Source: Deltaproteobacteria bacterium
GTDB taxonomy: Bacteria; Myxococcota; XYA12-FULL-58-9; JAUUZB01
Assembly (NCBI GenBank): GCA_030590185.1
Contig: JAUUZB010000027.1
Coordinates: 1-12,235 of the forward strand
DNA: 12,235 nucleotides
Direction of reading: 5' to 3'
A program made the translations under genes and the position numbers. Position 1 is the stretch's first letter, and every line of letters begins with the position of its first letter. This document shows positions 5,794 to 12,235 of this stretch, piece after piece. Under the pieces are notes generated by a model, which ran no database searches, had not been told where the DNA came from, and saw nothing but the letters and a program-made list of their open reading frames with translations.

Positions 5794-8586
5794 GTGAAGA
5801 AACTGCTCACGATATTGACGCTCGCCTCCGGGATGTGCGGCATCGCCTATGAGCTACTCTACGCCCGTCTGCTGACGACCTTTTTTGGCGACATGTTCCA
5901 CGTCGGCGCCGCCATCCTGGCCAGCTTCTTGTTCGGCATCGGTGTCGGATCCTTCATCGCTCACCGCTGGGCTCGTTTCTTGTGGGTCATCGAGATCGCC
6001 ATCGGTGTCTACGCCGTCGTCATCGCTCTCGCCTTTTCATCCCTCGAGAGCCCTGTCGTGATCGTGGCGCTCGCCTTCTCGAGCGGCGCCATAGCCTTGC
6101 AGGTCCTATGCGTGTTTCTCCTCCTGCTCTTACCAGCGATCCTGATCGGCTTTTCCGTGCCACTGTTTACCCTCTACCGCGAGCACAACACCGAAGAGGG
6201 TAGGGCCGCCTTTCGCGTCGTCTACTGGATGTACAACTTCGGCGCCGCGCTGTGCGTGCTGGTGCTCGAGTACATTGTCCTGCGCGCCATCGGCCTGAGG
6301 GGATCCCTGTTCGTCATGGCGGCGATCAACGTGACCACCGGGGTCTTGCTGCGCCGGATCCCGCCACCGCCGCCACCGCCCAAAGAGAAGAAGGAGACCA
6401 CCGCCGGGATGCGGCTGCCGCTGGCCGCCATTGGCTTGGTCAGCGCCCTCTCCGCCATCTATCAGCTCGTCTTCTACAAACTGGCCGAGACGATCTTTGG
6501 ACCCTTTCACGAGAACTTCGCCATCGTCCTGGTCATGGTGCTGGCCGGCCTCGGCTTCGGCACCCTGCTGGTTCACCGCTACCAGCCGACGCTGATCAAG
6601 TGGCTGATCGGCGGCAGCGTGGTGGTCGCGGTCTCCTTCCTATCGATCCACCCGCTGATCTGGATCTGGGCGACCGTGAACGGTAGCACGGTCAGCCTCA
6701 TCGGGTTGAGCAGCCTGTTGAAGATCCTGGTGCTGGCCCTGCTCGGGGGTCCGGCCTTCACGGTTTTTGGAGGCACCGTACCGGTGCTGTTGCGCGAAGC
6801 GCCGTCAGGCCGCAACACCGCGGGCATCGCCCTTGGAGTCTCCAGCATGGGCAATTGCCTGGGCTACCTCCTCATGGTCCTGGTGATCTTCCAACAGCTG
6901 TCGGCCAAACAGACCGCCTTGATGATCGTTCTGCTCACCCTCGCCGCCGGCCTGGTGCTGGCTTGGCACAAAAAACAGACGCGCCAGCCGTGGGTGATGG
7001 TGAGCGCCATTGCCATGGTGAGCATGTTAGCGTTGTGGCCGACCAAGCCGCTCGGCTTCGCCTTCCATCACTTCATCTCACTCGAGGCCCTGCAGAAATC
7101 GATGGCGGGCTTCTCGGGTTTCAGGACGATCAAGAGGTACGACAGCCAAATCAGTATCGTCAAAAGAAAGAGTGGGGCGGAGGTTCTCTATATCAATGGT
7201 TATGCCAGCCTGGCCTCCTCCGTCGGTGGCCAAACCAATCGACGCGAGATGATCTTCGGCATGATGCCGGCCCTGTATAGCGAGAAGCGAGAGAAGGCGT
7301 TGGTTCTGGGCCTCGGCACGGGCATCACCGCCGGCGCGACCGCGCCGCTCTACGACGAGACCGTGACCGTCGAGATCAACCCGGCCATCGTCGACCTGTT
7401 GCCCTATTTCGCCGAGCACAACGGCAACCTGCACGAGCGGCCCGGGGTGGACAACCGGCTCGATGACGGCCTGAACCTGCTCACCCAAGAGGAGGAAAAA
7501 TACGACGCTATTATCAATACTGTCACCTCGCCACTGTTCTTCTCATCGAGCAAGCTCTACACCCGCGACTTCTTCCAGCTCGCCGCCCGCCACCTGAAGC
7601 CGGGCGGCGTCTATGCACTTTGGTTCGACGCACGCGTTCGTAACGAGGGGACCCTGGTGATCTTCCAGTCCCTGGCCGAGAGTTTTGCCGATTGCCACAT
7701 GATTTTCCTGAGCCCCGGTTACTGTCAGATGATCTGCGGCAACGAGCTGCTGTCGCCACGCCCGTTGCCGGCGGGAGCCATGCCGGAGGAGCTCGAGCAG
7801 CGCTTCGGCAGCGACGAGCTAGCCGTACCGCTGGTGGATTTTCTCGGCCACTTGGCTTTCCCCGTCAAAGACCTGCTCGCGAAGGCCAAGGGAGTCGACC
7901 CGAACACCTTTGATCACCCGGTCCTCGAGTTCATGATGGCCAGCTTCGCCTTGGCGCCCGCCAAGGAAATGGTCGAAGATAGACCGTACCAGCTGGCCGG
8001 GGTTGGCATCGACGAGAACGTCTTCTCCGACCAACCATGGTCCGGCGACGACCTGGCGCGTCGCTGCTACTCCATCCGTTTCGTCGCCAGGAAGACCATG
8101 TACAAACCGTGCGTCAAAAAGATGCTCGAGGAACACCAGGGCAAGCTGCCGCTGGCCTATGCCGAGCCCACCCTGGCGTACGTGATGAACACCGCTAGCA
8201 AGGGCTCGCGGGAGCATTTTTTGATGGTTCAGGAAGTGGTCCAACAATCCGAACCGGAAAAAGCCAGAGCCACCCTCGAGGCTCACGAGGAGGCCCTGGC
8301 CCAACGCAACGATTTCGTATTGTTGAGAATGAGCAAGCTGCTCGAATGGGAGGGTGACCTACCGGATGAGGAGCTGGCCGAGCTGTATGCGCGCTCGCCC
8401 TTGAGTCCCCAACCACGGCGACTGTTCGCCCAGGTGGCCGAGAAGCGCGGCCTGCCCGAAGCCGCTCAGGCGCACCTTCGCTTCCTCCAGACGCTAACGG
8501 GCTCACAGGTACTTGAGAATACTCGCCGGCCAGCGCAGCTTGGCCTGCCAAAAGGCGCGGCAGGGCCAGATGAGCAGGGCCAATAG
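5794..8586 (+). CDS. Membrane-fused spermidine-synthase-like protein, copy 1, with degenerate active site
   Basis: The 930-residue product has an N-terminal polytopic membrane region (~1-415) made of two related halves. They start at SGMCGIAYELLYARLL (12-27) and LVSALSAIYQLVFYKL (215-230) and are joined by a seven-proline run (190-196) and a charged stretch. A cytosolic spermidine-synthase-like domain (~445-715) follows, with nucleotide motif VLGLGTGITAG (504-514), VEINP (526-530) and DDG (557-559). Aminopropyltransferases carry two catalytic Asp after the YD motif. Here the segment YDAIINTVTSP (570-580) has Thr576 and Ser579 instead, so normal polyamine synthesis is doubtful. The family-like end motif NTFDHPVLEF is at 704-713, followed by a ~215-residue helical, TPR-like extension. 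The last 27 residues are read from DNA antisense to the next gene. It may be a transferase with another substrate or a sensing pseudoenzyme. Start is a GTG with a good AGGAG site. Confidence 0.85.
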   Translation: MKKLLTILTLASGMCGIAYELLYARLLTTFFGDMFHVGAAILASFLFGIGVGSFIAHRWARFLWVIEIAIGVYAVVIALAFSSLESPVVIVALAFSSGAIALQVLCVFLLLLLPAILIGFSVPLFTLYREHNTEEGRAAFRVVYWMYNFGAALCVLVLEYIVLRAIGLRGSLFVMAAINVTTGVLLRRIPPPPPPPKEKKETTAGMRLPLAAIGLVSALSAIYQLVFYKLAETIFGPFHENFAIVLVMVLAGLGFGTLLVHRYQPTLIKWLIGGSVVVAVSFLSIHPLIWIWATVNGSTVSLIGLSSLLKILVLALLGGPAFTVFGGTVPVLLREAPSGRNTAGIALGVSSMGNCLGYLLMVLVIFQQLSAKQTALMIVLLTLAAGLVLAWHKKQTRQPWVMVSAIAMVSMLALWPTKPLGFAFHHFISLEALQKSMAGFSGFRTIKRYDSQISIVKRKSGAEVLYINGYASLASSVGGQTNRREMIFGMMPALYSEKREKALVLGLGTGITAGATAPLYDETVTVEINPAIVDLLPYFAEHNGNLHERPGVDNRLDDGLNLLTQEEEKYDAIINTVTSPLFFSSSKLYTRDFFQLAARHLKPGGVYALWFDARVRNEGTLVIFQSLAESFADCHMIFLSPGYCQMICGNELLSPRPLPAGAMPEELEQRFGSDELAVPLVDFLGHLAFPVKDLLAKAKGVDPNTFDHPVLEFMMASFALAPAKEMVEDRPYQLAGVGIDENVFSDQPWSGDDLARRCYSIRFVARKTMYKPCVKKMLEEHQGKLPLAYAEPTLAYVMNTASKGSREHFLMVQEVVQQSEPEKARATLEAHEEALAQRNDFVLLRMSKLLEWEGDLPDEELAELYARSPLSPQPRRLFAQVAEKRGLPEAAQAHLRFLQTLTGSQVLENTRRPAQLGLPKGAAGPDEQGQ
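6361..6381 (+). repeat. Short proline-codon repeat in a membrane-domain linker
   Basis: Seven consecutive proline codons contain two back-to-back copies of CCGCCACCG. They encode residues 190-196 between the two membrane halves. Such runs normally need elongation factor P for smooth translation. Confidence 0.8.
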
Positions 8587-9621
8587 GCACGCCCACGCGA
8601 CATAACCCCAAACGATCGGCATTCGGGGCAGGCCCGCGTGATCAACCACGGCGATCACGAACATGTGGATGACATAGAAGAACAGGGCCACCCGGCCGAA
8701 GCTGGCGAGATGCACCAGCGGGCCGAGGCGTTCGCGTTGCTCCAAGAAACGCAACAGCGCCAAGAGAGCGAAGATGCAGGCGAAGGACCAGAGGGTGAAG
8801 ACCAGGTCCGGGGGATATTTCGCGAACAGCCAGAAGCTGACCGACGTGATACCGCGGTGGGGATAGGCGGCGCCAAAGACGCCGGTGAGCCGGAGGATGA
8901 AGAAGGCGAAGAGGGCGATGCCGGCCACGTTGAGCCATTGTTTGACGCCGCGGGGATCCTCGGAGGTCAGCCTGGCGGTGATCAGGCCGGCCAGCATGAA
9001 CCCAACCCAGGGAAATACTGGGAACGGATTGAGTACCGGGATCCCGTCGTGAAAGATCGGGTGGCGACTGAACAGGATGACGCCGGGCCAGCCGGCGGTG
9101 ACGTAGGGAGGGAGCACCGGCGGGATCAAGAAAACGAGCACCGCCACCACCGCCAGTACGCTGGTCGGCGCCCGCCGTATCAGGGCGACCAGCACCAGGC
9201 ACGTCCCGATGCCGAACAGGACGTCGAACAGGATCCCGTCGCTGGCCAGGCTCAGCGGCAACGCGATCGCCACCAGGACCGCGGCCCGCACCAGCAGGCG
9301 TCGGGTGATTTTGGCAGCCGGCACACCGCTCGCTTCGCGGCGCTTGCTGGTGACCGCGACCATGAAGCCTGCCATGAAGGCGAAACCGGGTGCCACCGGA
9401 ACGCCGGTGAAACGGGTCAACAGGGCCGGCCAACCCCCAGGGTACCTCGGCATCAGCCAACCGAGCTCCGGGGTAGCGTAGCGGTTGAAGAATGCCCAGC
9501 CGACGTGGTCGAGCGCCATGTGCGCCATCACCACCCCGCGAAAGATATCGACGTAACCCAACCGCGGGCGGCGCGAAGGGCTGGCCGTGGGTGCCGGGGC
9601 GGTCGCGTCCATGGTGTTCAT
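8503..9621 (-). CDS. DUF1624/HGSNAT-type membrane acetyltransferase, copy 2
   Basis: This 372-residue polytopic membrane protein is a clear paralogue of the one at 4573-5679. It shares DIFRG with MAHMALDHVGW (32-42; Asp38, His39), NPFPVFPWVGFM (198-209), AKYPPDLVF (267-275), GRVALFFYVIHMF (309-321), DHAGLPR (327-333) and a near-identical C-terminal WQAKLRWP. A proline- and alanine-rich N-terminal tail (~5-20) precedes the first helix. The reaction expected from the family is transfer of an acetyl group from acetyl-CoA to an amino sugar or similar acceptor across the membrane; the bacterial substrate is unknown. I chose the ATG at 9621. An in-frame TTG at 9633 and an ATG at 9612 are alternatives, and none has a clear Shine-Dalgarno site. 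Its 3' end overlaps the convergent gene at 5794-8586 by 84 bases. It is divergent from the gene at 9766. Confidence 0.88.
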   Translation of the reverse strand: MNTMDATAPAPTASPSRRPRLGYVDIFRGVVMAHMALDHVGWAFFNRYATPELGWLMPRYPGGWPALLTRFTGVPVAPGFAFMAGFMVAVTSKRREASGVPAAKITRRLLVRAAVLVAIALPLSLASDGILFDVLFGIGTCLVLVALIRRAPTSVLAVVAVLVFLIPPVLPPYVTAGWPGVILFSRHPIFHDGIPVLNPFPVFPWVGFMLAGLITARLTSEDPRGVKQWLNVAGIALFAFFILRLTGVFGAAYPHRGITSVSFWLFAKYPPDLVFTLWSFACIFALLALLRFLEQRERLGPLVHLASFGRVALFFYVIHMFVIAVVDHAGLPRMPIVWGYVAWACLLALLIWPCRAFWQAKLRWPASILKYL

Positions 9622-9765
9622 AAAGGCACACAACGGCGTGGAGACTCAACTGGGGTCTGGGGGGCGGGTCCACGGTTGGCTGGTCCTCTATTCTGGGGTA
9701 TTGGTGCGCCCCGAAGCTCTAGCCGGTCGTGACGGTCGATATCCAAACCTGAGAGCACGAGCGCC
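9622..9765. promoter_or_regulatory. Divergent intergenic region of module 2
   Basis: These 144 bases lie between the second back-to-back pair and must hold both promoters. I find no convincing -35/-10 pair on either strand. A short direct repeat, CGGTCGTGA then CGGTCGATA (from about 9724), sits some 30-40 bases before the plus-strand start and could be a protein-binding site, but this is weak. The region shows no obvious likeness to 5680-5793. Confidence 0.25.
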
Positions 9766-12063
9766 ATGAAGAGACCGGACATCCCTCCGAACATCGCCCT
9801 CATGGTGGCTGCGGTCTTCTCGGGCGCTGCGACGCTGGCCTACGAAATCGTCTGGACCCGCGCCTTCGCCCTCATCCTCGGCTCCACCGTCCAGGCAGCC
9901 TCCGCGACCTTCGCGGCTTTCTTGGTCGGCCTGGCGGTGGGCGCTTTTGTGCTCGGCAGATACGCCGACCGCCTCGAGCGCATCGTGCGCGTCCTCGTCC
10001 TGATCGAGGTCGGCATCGCCATCAGCGGTCCTTCCATCGGCTTCTTGATCCACTATCAGCGGGATTTCTTCACCGAGTTGCTACACGCGCCGTGGGCACC
10101 CCGAGGCCTGGTCGCCTTTGTCACGGTGCTCTTGCTCGTCATCCTGCCCACCGCCTTGATGGGGGCGACCTTTCCGTTGCTCCTCGCGGCAGGCCGGCGT
10201 GTGTTGGGGACGATTCGGGCCATCCCGCAGATCTACGGCTACAGCATCTTTGGCGCGGCCGTCGGGACCTACCTGAGTGGTTTCGTCCTGCTCCGGCTGT
10301 TCGGCCTGCCGATGACTCTCGGCCTCGCCGCCCTGCTCAACCTCGTTGCTGCCGCGGCCTGCGTGCCCCTGGCATTCATGCCCAAGGCGACCGAGGGCGA
10401 TGGTACTGGTGATGCCGCCAGCGGTGGAGCTGCTGCCAACGACCCACAGACCAGCGGCCGTCATCCGGAGTGGTTGCTGTGGTGCGTCGCGTTCACCAGC
10501 GGGGCGATGATCCTGGCTCTGGAGGTCGTCTGGTCACGCTTCGCTTCCTTCTACCTCGGCAATCGCACCTACGCGTTCACCACCCTGCTCGCCTGCATTC
10601 TGATTCTGCTCGCCGTCGGGTCATGGCTGTCCGAGCGTGTATGGGAGCGTTTTTCCGACCGCGGCCCGATCATCTTTGGCTGGGCGGTCGTCATCGGTAC
10701 CGCCGCAACGGTCCTCTCCACCGCCGCGGCAGCCTGGTGGATCGTGAACCAGCAGCGCATCGAAGCCGGCTGGCCGAACGTCGAGCACGTGACCCTGCTC
10801 TATCGGGTGCTCGAGACCGCGGCGCTCTTGGCGCCGCCGATGTTGACCTTGGGCTGCCTGTTCCCGTTGAGCATCGCCTGCTCCAAACACGCCGGGGACA
10901 GGACCGGCCACGCCGCGGGGTTGTTCTATCTGGTCAACGCCAGCGGCGCCGTGGCGGGCTCGCTGCTGGTGGGGTTCGTGGGCCTCTCCACCATCGGTGT
11001 GTATGGCTGCGTACGGGTCGTGGTGGTCGTGGGCAGCGCCCTGGCCCTGGCGATCTTCGCCTGGTGCTACCGCCGCGCCGACGCGGGCGACAAGGCCCAG
11101 AGCGCCTCTGGTATGGGCATGGTAGCCGCGACCGCTGTCGCGGTGTTGGTCTTCGTCGCCCTGCCCTCCCAGCTGACGCTGCTGGAACCGGGTGAGGAGC
11201 TCCTCGCCCGCAAGGAGGACGCCAACGGAGTATTCCAGGTCCTGCGCACGGCCGACGGGACCATCAAGGTCAAGAATAACCGGACGGCGTTGATCGGCAA
11301 CCTGGGCCGGCCGCAGGTTTCCTTCGTTCAGGAGATGCAGGGCCACCTGGGGATCCTGCTCAATCCGCGGGCCAAGACCGCGGCCGTGATCGGCAGCGGC
11401 TATGGCATCACCGCCGGTACCCTGTCGCTCTATTCTCAGATCGAGCGCATCGACGCGGTCGAGATCCTACCCGGTATGGTGGAGGCAGCGGACCTGTTCG
11501 TGCCTTACAACCGGCACTACCACCGGGCGCCGAACGTACGAGTCGTGGTCGATGACGGTCGGCATTTCCTGGCCCTCAGCGAGGATCGCTACGACATCAT
11601 CACTATTGATGTCTCGGACCCGCACCTACCGGGCGAGGCGAGCCTCTTCCACGCCGACTTCTACGAACTCGCCAAAAAACGCCTCACCGCGGGCGGCTTG
11701 CTCATCCAGCACGTCTTCGGCTCTGACGTACCCCTGCAGGTGCGCACCTTGGCCCACAGCTTCTCCGAGCTGGTCCTGTTTCGCAGCTACGGCAATGGCT
11801 ACAACGTGGTCGCCGCTGACTACCCGATAGAGGTCGAGCGCGAGCAGGTCGAGAGGCTCATCGCTGAGCCCCAGGTCGGCGCGGCCTTGCGCGCCATCGG
11901 GATCATAGAGCCGCTGTCGCTCCCGCTGGTGCTCGAGCAAGGCGTAACCTTGGCGCACTTGCCCCTCGTCTTCAGGCAGGGCCCGATCGCTACGGATGAC
12001 CACCCGCGGCTCGAATTCTCCTGGGACGACAGCGGGGTGCTGCTACTCTTCAGCAATCAATAG
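9766..12063 (+). CDS. Membrane-fused spermidine-synthase-like protein, copy 2, active site retained
   Basis: The 765-residue product has two related membrane halves, marked by SGAATLAYEIVWTRAF (19-34) and SGAMILALEVVWSRFA (245-260). They are joined by a Gly/Ala-rich linker (~208-232), and the membrane region ends near residue 465. The spermidine-synthase-like domain (~485-750) shows IGSGYGITAG (542-551), AVEILPG (564-570), VDDGRHF (595-601) and YDIITIDVSDP (609-619). Asp615 and Asp618 match the catalytic aspartate positions of aminopropyltransferases, and the C-terminal TDDHPRLEF (743-751) is typical of this fused family. A transferase acting on a membrane-associated or transported amine is plausible; making free spermidine is only one option. 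The start ATG has a weak upstream site. It ends 13 bases before the next start, suggesting an operon. Compared with the copy at 5794 it lacks the long C-terminal extension. Confidence 0.88.
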   Translation: MKRPDIPPNIALMVAAVFSGAATLAYEIVWTRAFALILGSTVQAASATFAAFLVGLAVGAFVLGRYADRLERIVRVLVLIEVGIAISGPSIGFLIHYQRDFFTELLHAPWAPRGLVAFVTVLLLVILPTALMGATFPLLLAAGRRVLGTIRAIPQIYGYSIFGAAVGTYLSGFVLLRLFGLPMTLGLAALLNLVAAAACVPLAFMPKATEGDGTGDAASGGAAANDPQTSGRHPEWLLWCVAFTSGAMILALEVVWSRFASFYLGNRTYAFTTLLACILILLAVGSWLSERVWERFSDRGPIIFGWAVVIGTAATVLSTAAAAWWIVNQQRIEAGWPNVEHVTLLYRVLETAALLAPPMLTLGCLFPLSIACSKHAGDRTGHAAGLFYLVNASGAVAGSLLVGFVGLSTIGVYGCVRVVVVVGSALALAIFAWCYRRADAGDKAQSASGMGMVAATAVAVLVFVALPSQLTLLEPGEELLARKEDANGVFQVLRTADGTIKVKNNRTALIGNLGRPQVSFVQEMQGHLGILLNPRAKTAAVIGSGYGITAGTLSLYSQIERIDAVEILPGMVEAADLFVPYNRHYHRAPNVRVVVDDGRHFLALSEDRYDIITIDVSDPHLPGEASLFHADFYELAKKRLTAGGLLIQHVFGSDVPLQVRTLAHSFSELVLFRSYGNGYNVVAADYPIEVEREQVERLIAEPQVGAALRAIGIIEPLSLPLVLEQGVTLAHLPLVFRQGPIATDDHPRLEFSWDDSGVLLLFSNQ

Positions 12064-12076
12064 CGGCCGAGTAGCG

Positions 12077-12235
12077 ATGCTCCGCGCCTGCCTCACCTTT
12101 GTTGCGATCCTCGTGGTGGCGTTGATCGTCACCGCGATCAACGACGAGCTCGCGGTCCCGATCCCGGAGTGTCAGCCCGAGGCAGAGCAGAGCGACTATC
12201 AGATCGAGCACGCTGGCGAGCGGCGAGCCTTCATC
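12077..12235 (+). CDS. N-terminal part of a membrane-anchored or exported protein
   Basis: An ATG 13 bases after the preceding stop opens 53 codons that run off the window. Residues 4-21 are strongly hydrophobic and follow a short start with one Arg, so they form a signal peptide or membrane anchor. Cys32 is not in a lipobox (preceded by IPE), so a lipoprotein is unlikely. The segment YQIEHAGERRAFI (41-53) resembles the first strands of secreted polyhydroxybutyrate-depolymerase-like or feruloyl-esterase-like alpha/beta hydrolases, where a Gly-x-Arg-x-Tyr/Phe pattern begins the fold. This is a weak guess from 13 residues. The short gap suggests co-transcription with the spermidine-synthase-like gene. 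Confidence 0.55.
   Translation, partial: MLRACLTFVAILVVALIVTAINDELAVPIPECQPEAEQSDYQIEHAGERRAFI

Noticed and set aside
8638..9732. A 364-codon plus-strand frame opposite the second acetyltransferase.
   Set aside because: It has the same charged, repetitive composition typical of the antisense of membrane-protein codons and no recognisable domain.
12077..12178. Cys32 of the last partial protein as a lipoprotein attachment site.
   Set aside because: The residues before it are IPE, not a lipobox, and it lies 11 residues after the end of the hydrophobic segment.

Overview
The window is GC-rich, densely coded DNA with G/C-heavy third codon positions, occasional GTG starts and Shine-Dalgarno sites. 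It looks like a bacterium with a large genome. The gene families (TfuA/YcaO, DUF1624/HGSNAT-type membrane acetyltransferases, membrane-fused spermidine-synthase-like proteins) are a mix I associate with Myxococcota and other deltaproteobacteria-like lineages. That placement is an inference with low certainty. I see no rRNA, tRNA, CRISPR array, insertion sequence or phage gene.

Left part (1-4511): a divergent gene start runs off the left edge on the minus strand (1-75). After a ~200-bp leader region comes a two-gene plus-strand unit. Its first gene (275-3064) encodes a 929-residue fusion of an N-terminal TfuA domain, a ~375-residue uncharacterised middle region and a C-terminal YcaO domain with its ATP-binding motifs intact. 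The second gene (3057-4511) overlaps it by 8 bases and encodes a helical, TPR-like protein of unknown function. TfuA and YcaO together are known for making peptide-backbone thioamides or related changes in peptides and proteins, so this looks like a peptide- or protein-modifying pair. No precursor peptide is visible in the window.

Middle and right part (4573-12063): four membrane-protein genes form a repeated arrangement. A minus-strand DUF1624/HGSNAT-type acetyltransferase (4573-5679) lies back to back with a plus-strand membrane-fused spermidine-synthase-like gene (5794-8586). The same pair follows (8503-9621 minus, 9766-12063 plus). The two acetyltransferases are close paralogues. The two spermidine-synthase-like proteins have diverged strongly: the second keeps both active-site aspartates of aminopropyltransferases, while in the first they are Thr and Ser although the SAM-type nucleotide pocket looks intact. 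The end of the first spermidine-synthase-like gene runs 84 bases into the antisense of the second acetyltransferase gene.

Right edge: 13 bases after the last complete gene, an open frame (12077 onward) begins a membrane-anchored or exported protein that leaves the window. A reasonable but unproven reading of the right part is a duplicated membrane module that modifies an amine- or sugar-bearing substrate by acetylation and by transfer of a SAM- or dcSAM-derived group. Any functional link to the TfuA-YcaO operon, which converges on it, is not shown by the sequence.
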